From positions 1-20,564 of the forward strand of contig JAEXJH010000497.1 of assembly GCA_023445955.1 (NCBI GenBank): 20,564 bases of DNA, given 5' to 3'. Below, one piece after another: positions 14,543 through 20,564 of the stretch. Below the pieces are notes generated by a model. That model saw only the letters and a program-made list of their open reading frames with translations. It made no database searches and was not told where the DNA came from. Each line of letters begins with the position of its first letter. Positions within the stretch are counted from its first letter, which is position 1. Position numbers and translations under genes: made by a program. This DNA comes from Pseudomonadota bacterium. Its GTDB lineage: Bacteria; Pseudomonadota; Alphaproteobacteria; Caulobacterales; Caulobacteraceae.

Positions 14543-15552
14543 GCTGCAGCGGCCGCGGCCGGCGCGCCCCAGACGCTTTCGCCAGCCCACACCGTTCCGT
14601 CCTTGTAGACCACGCCCGGCGGACGGTCTTGGGCCAGGAAGGTCGGGCCATCCAGGTCGACGAGGTCGCAGACCTGGCCCAGCACGAAGCCCGGTCCGGT
14701 GGCGAGGCTGGTGCCGACCATGGTGCCGACCATGACGCCCAGCCCCAGCCGCCGGGCCTTGGCGGCCATCAGCAGGCCCTCGGTGAGCCCGCCGCATTTG
14801 TCGAGCTTGATATTGATGACTTGGAAGCGCCCCACGGCCGCCGAGACGTCGGCCAGCGACACGCAGCTTTCGTCGGCCGCGAGCGGAATCGGCGCATCAA
14901 GGCCTTCCAGCTCGTGCTCGTGACCGCGCGCCAGGGGTTGCTCCAAAAGCGACACGCGTTCCTCGACCAGGGTCTCGACCAGCGCGTCCAGGTCTGCGCG
15001 CACGAAGCCCTGATTGCCGTCGACACCCAGCCAGGCGTCCGGCCGCGCGGCTCGGATGGCCCGCACGCGCGCCTGGTCGAGCGGCAGGTCGCCGGTCAGC
15101 TTGATCTTGATCGACCTGGCCTGGACGTAGCCGGTCGCGCCCTTGGCCATGGCCTCTGGCGTATCGGCGCCGAGGGTGAAGGTCGTGCGCAGCGGCTGGG
15201 GCGCGTCCAGCCCCGCCAGCCGCCAGACCGGCAGGCCCGTCCGCGCCGCTTCCAGCTCCCAGAGGGCGCAGTCGACGGCGTTGCGGGCCCCGCCGGGCGG
15301 TAGGATGAAGCGCAGCGCCTCCCGCGTTGGCCCCGCCTCGATCGCCTCGCGAACGGCTTCGAGCTGGGCTCGCATGCTGTCCACCGTCTCCTTCAGGAAG
15401 AAGACCCCGGACGCTTCGCCGCGTCCCCGCCGGCCGCCTTCCGACAGCGTCACGACGATGATGTCGGAGGTGTCGAAGACGTGACCGGCGATGCGGAAGG
15501 GTTGCGCCAGCCGCAAGGTCTCGCTGGCGATGTCCAGGGTCAGCCGGCCCAT
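14539..15552 (-). CDS. dgcA: Enolase-superfamily epimerase: N-acetyl-D-Glu racemase DgcA / dipeptide epimerase type
   Basis: The 337-residue product is a muconate-lactonising-subgroup enolase enzyme. It has an N-terminal capping domain (1-120; LAQPFRIAGHVFDTSD) and a barrel with catalytic K149-I-K151, metal ligands D178 (VDGNQGF), E204 (LEQPLARG) and D227 (AADES), then K249-L-D-K252-CGG and the GTMVGTSLATGP loop. This set is that of L-Ala-D/L-Glu epimerases and of DgcA, which turns N-acetyl-D-glutamate into N-acetyl-L-glutamate. A DgcN-like gene in the same regulon favours DgcA; a dipeptide epimerase for muropeptide recycling remains a real alternative, given the peptide transporter next door. 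The start at 15552 shares a base with the hydrolase stop (TGATG); the longer frame upstream was rejected because it lies inside that gene. The C-terminus has an unusual Ala run. Confidence 0.86.
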   Translation of the reverse strand: MGRLTLDIASETLRLAQPFRIAGHVFDTSDIIVVTLSEGGRRGRGEASGVFFLKETVDSMRAQLEAVREAIEAGPTREALRFILPPGGARNAVDCALWELEAARTGLPVWRLAGLDAPQPLRTTFTLGADTPEAMAKGATGYVQARSIKIKLTGDLPLDQARVRAIRAARPDAWLGVDGNQGFVRADLDALVETLVEERVSLLEQPLARGHEHELEGLDAPIPLAADESCVSLADVSAAVGRFQVINIKLDKCGGLTEGLLMAAKARRLGLGVMVGTMVGTSLATGPGFVLGQVCDLVDLDGPTFLAQDRPPGVVYKDGTVWAGESVWGAPAAAAAA

Positions 15553-17579
15553 CAGTAGCTCACCGACATGCCAAGCAGGTGAAAGGCAAAGGCGACGTAG
15601 AACAGCAGCAGGGTCGAGAGCAGCAGCAGCACGCTCCACAGCTTGCGCGCCCAGCTACGGCCGTCGGTCCAGGTCAGCCACAGGTTCCAGCCGGCCGAGG
15701 CCACCGCGATCGGGAAGATCACCCAGCCCAGCCCCTGCAGGGCCAGCATCACCGCGTCCATCGCGCCGGCCATGGCCGCGGCGCTGGCGGTCAGCTTGCT
15801 CATGCCCACGACCCAGCCCAGCAGCAGGGCCAGCAGCAGGCCGGCGCCGATGCGGGAGGCCCGCGAGGCGGTCAGCGCCTTGCCCGAGATGTCGACGGCG
15901 GTCTTGTAGCGGCGACGCACCAGGGCCACGACCGGCCAGTAGAGGAAGGTCAGCAGCAGGACGCCGATGCTGGCGATCATCGCCGGCAGCACCCAGCCCA
16001 TGTCCTTGCCGGCCGGCGGACGGTCGAAGACCATGAACGGCGAGCCGAAGTCCCAGCTCCAGCGGACCGGCTTGCCGTCCACTACCTGACCGGCCAGGCG
16101 ATCGTGACCGCCGACTTCGCGCCAGACATAGGGCGCGATCTCGACCCACTCCTTCGGACGGCCATTGGGACCCAGCACGCTGGGGATGATCAGCTCACCC
16201 TTTGGGCCGACGGCGATCTTGGCCTGGCCGACGGCGTAGAACAGCGACAGGAAGCTGCTGTCGGCGCGGCGGCTGGCCCACCAGGGACCGGCCATGGCCT
16301 TGGCGTGCTCGGCCGAGACCTTGGGATCGATCTTGCCGTCCGCCGGACCGGCATAGGGCAGGTAGCGGTCGGAGAAGTCACGGAAGATGGCGGTGCGCAA
16401 CGTCCCCGCCGCGCCCTGGCGGCCGCCGCTGTTCAGCGACAGATAAAGGCCGACATGCTCGTCCATGTAGAGGTGCAGCGAGGAGTGGAAGCCCTCGGTG
16501 TCGCCCAGGTGGCCGATCACGTAGCGGCCGTTGATAGAGGTCTGGAAGAAGCCCAGCTCCATGCGGTCCAGCGGCGGGATCAGCGACTTGGGGTCGACCT
16601 TGCCCAGCGGGCTGTAGTGCATGGTGTGCGCCGTCTCGGGCGACAGGATGCGCGCGCCGTCCAACTCACCGCCCTGCAGGTGGGCGATCATGAAGCGGCC
16701 CATGTCCGCGCCTGTCGATGAGGCCGCGCCGGCCGGAGCCGGGCCGACGATCTCGAAGCCCTTCGCGGGCTTGCCGGGCTTGGAATAGCCTTGGGCGTCC
16801 GTTCCGGCCAGGTTCGCCGGCAGCGGCTGACGGAACGTGGTGTTGGCCATCTTCAGCGGGCCGGTGACGTGACGGTCGAGATAGTCGTTGAACTTCTCGC
16901 CCGACACGCGCTCGACGATGTAGGCCGCCAGGGCCGTGGCGTAGTTCGAATAGGCCGGCGTCGTGCCTGCGTCGAAGATCCGGTGCGGCAGGTGCTTCTT
17001 CAGATAGTCGCCCAGCACCGGCTCGGGCTGGCCGTAGAAGATCAGCGCCTTGGCCACTTCCTCGAAGCCGGCCGTGTGGGTCATCAGCTGCCGCGTGGTG
17101 ATCGGCTTGCCGTGGAAGGCCGGGATCTTGAAGTCGAGGTACTGGTTGATGTCGGCGTCCAGGTCGATCTTGCCGGCCTCGACCTGCTGCATCACAGCCG
17201 TCCAGGTGAACAGCTTGGAGATGGAGCCCGGGCGGAACAGGGTCTTGTAGGGATCGACCGGCGTATGCTTGTCGCGATCGGCATAGCCGAAGCCGCGCGT
17301 CGTCAGGATCTGGCCGTCCTTGACCACCGTGACCACCGCCCCGGGAATGTCGCCGGTGCGCAGGGCGTAGGGCATGTAGCCGTCCAGCCAAAGATCGACA
17401 TCGGCCTTGGTCAGGGCCGGCGCGGTCGAGGCCCGCAAGGCGGGCGCGGCCGCCGGCGCCGGGGTCGCCAGCTTGGCGACCGGCGGCGAGGCCGTTTCCT
17501 GTCGTGTCTGGCCGTTCGCGGAGCCCAGCCCCGCCAGCAGCGCGAACGCCGCGATCGCGGCCCCCTTGATCGTTCGCAT
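15552..17579 (-). CDS. Membrane-anchored S12-family serine hydrolase with C-terminal four-helix membrane domain
   Basis: The 675-residue product has a signal peptide (about 1-23), an Ala/Pro-rich linker, and a beta-lactamase-fold catalytic domain with S119-I-S-K122 (SxxK), Y210-S-N212 (YxN) and H357-L-G359. An intermediate beta region (about 425-520) is followed by four predicted membrane helices (about 528-554, 576-594, 606-632, 646-670), so the active site should face the periplasm and be tethered to the inner membrane. This architecture belongs to the class C beta-lactamase-related/D-aminopeptidase group; degradation of D-residue peptides before import is the likely role here. A strong ribosome-binding site GGGGAGG precedes the ATG. 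It is the first gene of unit 1, directly behind operator module B, and overlaps dgcA by one base. It differs clearly from the hydrolase at 7144-8700. Confidence 0.87.
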   Translation of the reverse strand: MRTIKGAAIAAFALLAGLGSANGQTRQETASPPVAKLATPAPAAAPALRASTAPALTKADVDLWLDGYMPYALRTGDIPGAVVTVVKDGQILTTRGFGYADRDKHTPVDPYKTLFRPGSISKLFTWTAVMQQVEAGKIDLDADINQYLDFKIPAFHGKPITTRQLMTHTAGFEEVAKALIFYGQPEPVLGDYLKKHLPHRIFDAGTTPAYSNYATALAAYIVERVSGEKFNDYLDRHVTGPLKMANTTFRQPLPANLAGTDAQGYSKPGKPAKGFEIVGPAPAGAASSTGADMGRFMIAHLQGGELDGARILSPETAHTMHYSPLGKVDPKSLIPPLDRMELGFFQTSINGRYVIGHLGDTEGFHSSLHLYMDEHVGLYLSLNSGGRQGAAGTLRTAIFRDFSDRYLPYAGPADGKIDPKVSAEHAKAMAGPWWASRRADSSFLSLFYAVGQAKIAVGPKGELIIPSVLGPNGRPKEWVEIAPYVWREVGGHDRLAGQVVDGKPVRWSWDFGSPFMVFDRPPAGKDMGWVLPAMIASIGVLLLTFLYWPVVALVRRRYKTAVDISGKALTASRASRIGAGLLLALLLGWVVGMSKLTASAAAMAGAMDAVMLALQGLGWVIFPIAVASAGWNLWLTWTDGRSWARKLWSVLLLLSTLLLFYVAFAFHLLGMSVSY

Positions 17580-17644
17580 CCCTTGCCTCCCCTGGCATGT
17601 CGGTAGGATTGCCCCGATACGGCCCAGCCGCTAGATTGGGTGCA

Positions 17645-17695
17645 ACAATCCTGATCAGGACAATTGCTATCCTGATTGGAAAATTCGTCAACCGC
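17645..17695. promoter_or_regulatory. Promoter/operator module B, between the hydrolase-dgcA-POT unit and the XRE-cupin gene
   Basis: A perfect 12-bp palindrome TCCTGATCAGGA lies at 17649-17660 and a degenerate copy TCCTGATTGGAA at 17670-17681, 21 bp apart. Leftward, TTGACG (17691-17686) is a -35 candidate, with a weak -10 TAGCAA (17669-17664) at 16-nt spacing. Rightward, TTGGGT (17636-17641) and GACAAT (17659-17664) with 17-nt spacing could serve the XRE gene, less surely. The arrangement closely matches module A at 13221-13269 in the same orientation. Sitting over both promoters, it should serve autoregulation and control of unit 1. Confidence 0.65.
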
Positions 17696-17713
17696 CTTGA
17701 GGAGTCGCGACGC

Positions 17714-18352
17714 GTGCCTGCTAACGTCCACACGCTCGGAACCCTGCTTCGTGGACTGAGAGACCGTGAGGGCTGGACCCTCAAGCAGATGAGCGAGAAG
17801 AGCGGCATCCCCGTCTCGACGCTCTCGAAGGTCGAACACGATCGCCTGACCCTGACCTACGACAAGCTGCAGCAGCTCAGCCAGCGCCTGGGCATGCGGA
17901 TGTCGGAGCTGTTCGCGGAAGAGACTTCGAGCCCGCCGCCGGCCGTCATGGCGCGCCGCAGCCTGGGCGACGTCGAGCGCGCCGTGCGCGTCCAGACCCC
18001 GAACTACGACTACTACTACCTGTGCACCGAGCTGCGCGGGAAGCGGATGATCCCGGTGATCACCAAGATCCGCGCCAAGAGCGCCGAGCAGTTCGGCGAT
18101 CTCGTCCATCACGCGGGCGAGGAGTTCATCTTCGTCCTGAAGGGCCGGATCGTCGTGAACACCGAGTTCTACGACCCCGTGGTGCTGGAGGAAGGCCAGT
18201 CGATCTATATCGACTCCAGCATGGGCCACGCCTACCTGGCCGCCGAGGGCTGCGACGAGGCCGAGGTGCTGGGCGTGATGTCCAGTGAGGACGAGGAGCT
18301 GATGAAGGTCCTCCTCGACATACATGAGGACCAGAAGCAGGCGCAGCGCTAG
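17714..18352 (+). CDS. XRE-family HTH regulator with C-terminal cupin sensor domain
   Basis: The 212-residue product has an HTH of Cro/CI type (about 7-62; LGTLLRGLRDREGWTLKQMS, then EKSGIPVSTLSKVEHDR) and a small cupin (about 115-190; HHAGEEFIFVLKGRIVV at 132-148 and the GHAY block at 171-174, with His and Glu where cupins bind metal or ligand). Such regulators sense small molecules and act near metabolic operons. The GTG at 17714 was chosen because GAGGAG stands about ten bases upstream and the HTH begins at once; the longer frame to 17597 would run through the operators. It is divergent from the uptake regulon and faces operator module B, so it is the likely regulator of both units. Its stop shares CTAG with the convergent GMC gene. 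Confidence 0.88.
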   Translation: MPANVHTLGTLLRGLRDREGWTLKQMSEKSGIPVSTLSKVEHDRLTLTYDKLQQLSQRLGMRMSELFAEETSSPPPAVMARRSLGDVERAVRVQTPNYDYYYLCTELRGKRMIPVITKIRAKSAEQFGDLVHHAGEEFIFVLKGRIVVNTEFYDPVVLEEGQSIYIDSSMGHAYLAAEGCDEAEVLGVMSSEDEELMKVLLDIHEDQKQAQR

Positions 18353-19962
18353 GCGCGGGCGTCCTCCAGGATCATAGCCGCGCCCTTCTCGGCGATCATC
18401 ACCGTCGGGGCGTTGGTGTTGCCCGAGGTGATAGCCGGCATGACCGAGGCGTCGACGACTCGCAGGCCTTTGAGCCCTCGGACGCGCAGGCGTTCGTCCA
18501 GCACGGCCATAGGGTCGTCGGCGACGCCCATGGCCGCCGTGCCGACCGGGTGGAAGATGGTCGTTGCCAGGGCCTTGGCGGCAGCCAGCAGGGCCTCGTC
18601 GGTGTCGGCTTCCGCGCCGGGGCGGAATTCTTCAGGCGCATAACCGGCCAGGGCTGGCTGCTCCATGATCCGGCGCGCCCAACGCAGCGAGGCGATGGCG
18701 ACTTCTTGATCGGCTTCGGTGGTCAGGTAGCGTGGATCGATTAGCGGGCGTTCAGCCAAGCCCGGCCCCGACAGCCGCACATCACCTCGGCTGGTGGGAC
18801 GCAGGTTGCAGACGCTGGCGGTCACCGCCCCGAAGCGGTGCAGGCCATCGCCCCATTTATCGAGACTCAGCGGCTGGAAGTGGAACTCCAGGTCGGGCGT
18901 CGCCAGGCGCGGGTCGGAGCGACAGAACATGCCCAGCTGCGACGGGGCCATGGTCAGCGGGCCGGAGCGGCGCAGGGCGTAGTCGATCCCCATGCCCAGC
19001 CGCCGGACGAGATTGGCGTAGTCGGCATTGAGCGTCCGCACGCCGCGCACCTTGTAGACAGGCCGGATCTGCAGATGGTCCTGGAGGTTGGCGCCGACAC
19101 CCGGCAGGTGATGGCGCGGCTCGACGCCGGCTTGCTTCAGCACATCCGCGTCGCCGACACCCGAGCGCTGCAGGATCACCGGCGAGCCGATCGCGCCGGC
19201 CGCCAGGACCACCTCGCCCTTCGCCCTCGCGCTCAGCGCCTGTCCGCCTTGCCTCGCCTGCAGCCCCGTCACCCGTCGCCCGTCGAACATCAGCCGCTCG
19301 ACCTCGACGCCCTTCTCCAGGCGGAGATTGGCGCGCCCCAGGATCGGCTTGAGGAAGGCCGTGGCCGTGCTCCAGCGTCGGCCCGCCCGCTGGTTGACCT
19401 GGAAGTAGGACGAGCCGGCGTTGTCGCCGCCGTTGAAGTCGTCGATCTGCGGGACGCCGGCCTCCTCACCCGCACGACGGATGGCGTCCAGCACGTCCCA
19501 GCGCACGCGCGGATGCTCGACCCGATACTCGCCGCCAGACCGGTGATGCTCGCCCTGGGGCGCGATGTGATCCTCGTGACGCAGAAAGTATGGCAGGACG
19601 TCCGACCAGCCCCAGCCGGTCAGGCCGCGCTGGCGCCAGCCGTCATAGTCCTGAGCCTGGCCGCGCATGTAGATCATGGCGTTGATCGCCGACGATCCAC
19701 CGATCACCTTGCCCCTCGGGTAGGCCAGGACGCGATCGTCGAGGCCGGGCTGCGGCGTGGTCTCGAATAGCCAGTCCGCGCGCGGATGGCCGATCGCATA
19801 GAGGTAGCCGACCGGAATGTGGAACCAGATCCAGTCGTCCTGGCCGCCGGCCTCCAGCAGCAGCACACGGGTCGACGGCTCGGCCGACAACCTGTTGGCC
19901 AGCAGGCATCCGGCGGAGCCCGCCCCGACCACGATGTAGTCGTACTCGCCCAGATCGATCAC
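18349..19962 (-). CDS. GMC-family FAD-dependent oxidoreductase (choline dehydrogenase-like)
   Basis: The 537-residue product has the N-terminal FAD motif VVGAGSAGCLLANRL (11-25), GMC signature 1 (PRGKVIGGSSAINAMIYMRG, 82-101), signature 2 (GAIGSPVILQRSGVG), and the C-terminal active-site pair His471 (FHPVGTAAMG) and Asn517 (SGNTNAPT). These enzymes oxidise primary or secondary alcohols; family members include choline, alcohol and PEG dehydrogenases, and the substrate cannot be told here. There is no signal peptide, so it is probably cytoplasmic. The frame is open to 20349, but a GTG at 19962 with AAGGGGAG five bases upstream and the start MIDLGEYDYIVVGAGSAG is clearly the true start. It converges on the XRE-cupin gene (CTAG overlap) and is divergent from an HSL-type hydrolase, perhaps functioning with it. 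Confidence 0.93.
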   Translation of the reverse strand: MIDLGEYDYIVVGAGSAGCLLANRLSAEPSTRVLLLEAGGQDDWIWFHIPVGYLYAIGHPRADWLFETTPQPGLDDRVLAYPRGKVIGGSSAINAMIYMRGQAQDYDGWRQRGLTGWGWSDVLPYFLRHEDHIAPQGEHHRSGGEYRVEHPRVRWDVLDAIRRAGEEAGVPQIDDFNGGDNAGSSYFQVNQRAGRRWSTATAFLKPILGRANLRLEKGVEVERLMFDGRRVTGLQARQGGQALSARAKGEVVLAAGAIGSPVILQRSGVGDADVLKQAGVEPRHHLPGVGANLQDHLQIRPVYKVRGVRTLNADYANLVRRLGMGIDYALRRSGPLTMAPSQLGMFCRSDPRLATPDLEFHFQPLSLDKWGDGLHRFGAVTASVCNLRPTSRGDVRLSGPGLAERPLIDPRYLTTEADQEVAIASLRWARRIMEQPALAGYAPEEFRPGAEADTDEALLAAAKALATTIFHPVGTAAMGVADDPMAVLDERLRVRGLKGLRVVDASVMPAITSGNTNAPTVMIAEKGAAMILEDARA

Positions 19963-20046
19963 GCTGGCTCCCCTTGGGTCACCGTTGCACCGGCGATCCG
20001 CGCTCTCCAGACTGCCCCGAAAGAACACGCCGAGGAAACCCGTCCC
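19963..20046. promoter_or_regulatory. Divergent spacer between GMC oxidoreductase and alpha/beta hydrolase
   Basis: This 84-bp spacer must hold the promoters of both divergent genes. It contains AAGGGGAG before the GMC GTG and GAGGAAA before the hydrolase ATG, both good ribosome-binding sites. I find no copy of the TCCTRATYAGGA operator here and no clear -35/-10 pair, so these genes do not appear to belong to the neighbouring regulon. Confidence 0.5.
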
Positions 20047-20564
20047 ATGAGCAGCCGCCACTTGGTCGACCCGCAACTGCTGCCGCTGCTGGACCTGGTC
20101 CCGCCCCTGAAATTGTCGGCCGAGGCCTTGCCGGCCATGCGCTCGCGGCCGCGGATGTTCCAGCCCGATCCCGCCGATCTCGAGCGCACCGACCTTGAGA
20201 TTCGCACCATCCCCGGACCGGCCGGCGCGCCTGAGGTCGAGGTGCTGATCTACACGCCGCGCGATGCGCCCGCCCCGCGCCCGGCCGTCCTGCACATCCA
20301 CGGCGGCGGCTATGTCGCCGGCGACGCGCGTGATCTGGAAGCCGCTCACCGGCCGCTGGCGGCGAACCTTAGCTGCACCATCGTCTCGGTGAACTACCGC
20401 CTGGCGCCCGACACCGTGTTCCCGGGCGCGATCGAGGACTGCTACGCCGCGCTGGCCTGGCTATTCGCCTCCGCCGCCGACCTGGGCGTCGACGCCAGGC
20501 GGATCGGGATCATGGGCGAGAGCGCCGGCGGCGGCCTAGCGGCGGCGCTGGCCCTGCTGGCCCA
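20047..20564 (+). CDS. Alpha/beta hydrolase, HSL/family IV esterase-lipase (3' end outside window)
   Basis: The first 172 codons are present and the gene runs off the window. The translation starts MSSRHLVDPQLLPLLDLVPP and contains the oxyanion-hole motif HIHGGGYVAGDARD, the block VSVNYRLAPDTVFPGAIEDC, and the nucleophile elbow GESAGGGLAAAL, all diagnostic of the hormone-sensitive-lipase (family IV) esterases. The catalytic Asp and His would lie further on. It likely hydrolyses small carboxylic esters in the cytoplasm. GAGGAAA lies about eight bases before the ATG, which supports this start. Divergent from a GMC oxidoreductase, it could release an alcohol that the oxidoreductase then oxidises, but this is only a suggestion. 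Confidence 0.9.
   Translation, partial: MSSRHLVDPQLLPLLDLVPPLKLSAEALPAMRSRPRMFQPDPADLERTDLEIRTIPGPAGAPEVEVLIYTPRDAPAPRPAVLHIHGGGYVAGDARDLEAAHRPLAANLSCTIVSVNYRLAPDTVFPGAIEDCYAALAWLFASAADLGVDARRIGIMGESAGGGLAAALALLA

Noticed and set aside
14543..14797. N-terminal extension of the POT transporter
   Set aside because: It lies inside dgcA in another frame; the ATG at 14542 overlaps the dgcA stop and starts the conserved N-terminus.
15552..17579. Antibiotic-resistance beta-lactamase
   Set aside because: SxxK, YxN and HxG are common to the whole S12/class C fold. The membrane domain and the peptide-uptake operon point to a peptidase or D-aminopeptidase role; a beta-lactamase call is not supported.
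17597..17713. Upstream ATG giving a 251-residue XRE-cupin protein
   Set aside because: The extra 39 residues would be read through the operator palindromes; the GTG at 17714 has a good ribosome-binding site and begins the HTH.
19963..20349. Extension of the GMC oxidoreductase frame to 666 codons
   Set aside because: It is antisense to the alpha/beta hydrolase start; the FAD motif begins just after the GTG at 19962, which has a strong ribosome-binding site.
1..20564. Mobile elements, CRISPR arrays, tRNA or rRNA genes
   Set aside because: No transposase, direct-repeat arrays, cloverleaf or rRNA sequence was recognised on either strand.

Overview
The window is a high-GC, gene-dense piece of an alphaproteobacterial chromosome, most likely from Caulobacter or a close relative. 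The reasons are frequent GTG starts, large antisense reading frames caused by GC bias, a long TonB-dependent receptor, and a dihydroxy-acid dehydratase gene (ilvD) divergent from a LysR gene, the ilvR/ilvD arrangement described in Caulobacter crescentus. No RNA gene, insertion sequence, CRISPR array or phage gene was seen. No gap between genes exceeds about 175 bases.

Left part (1-3792): a tripartite drug-efflux operon on the minus strand, emrA-like adaptor > emrB-like DHA2 transporter > NodT-type outer-membrane lipoprotein (cut by the window edge). The genes overlap, and a LysR regulator is divergent, with a good T-N11-A box beside its start. Next (3795-6635) is ilvD (minus), with the divergent ilvR-like regulator and three ATATYAG repeats between them.

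The centre (6632-18352) is the most interesting part. Eight minus-strand genes and one divergent regulator look like a single regulon. Transcription unit 1 is a membrane-anchored S12 serine hydrolase > enolase-superfamily epimerase (DgcA / dipeptide epimerase type) > POT-family peptide transporter. Transcription unit 2 is a TonB-dependent receptor > DUF1611 protein (DgcN type, D-glutamate N-acetyltransferase) > YkvI-like membrane protein > a second S12 serine hydrolase > an Lrp/AsnC-like regulator. Every junction within a unit overlaps by 1-4 nt or has a gap of 4 nt. In front of each unit lies the same promoter/operator module: TTGAC, then two copies of a 12-bp palindrome-like element (best copies TCCTAATTAGGA and TCCTGATCAGGA) 20-21 bp apart. 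One module also faces the gene for an XRE-HTH plus cupin regulator. I read this as an inducible system for taking up and processing peptides that contain D-glutamate or other D-amino acids, perhaps peptidoglycan fragments: outer-membrane uptake, periplasmic trimming, inner-membrane import, and D-to-L conversion through N-acetyl-D-glutamate or by dipeptide epimerisation. Family assignments come from motifs. The substrate and the joint regulation are inference.

Right part (18349-20564): a GMC-family FAD oxidoreductase (minus) divergent from the start of an HSL-family alpha/beta hydrolase (plus), which runs off the window.
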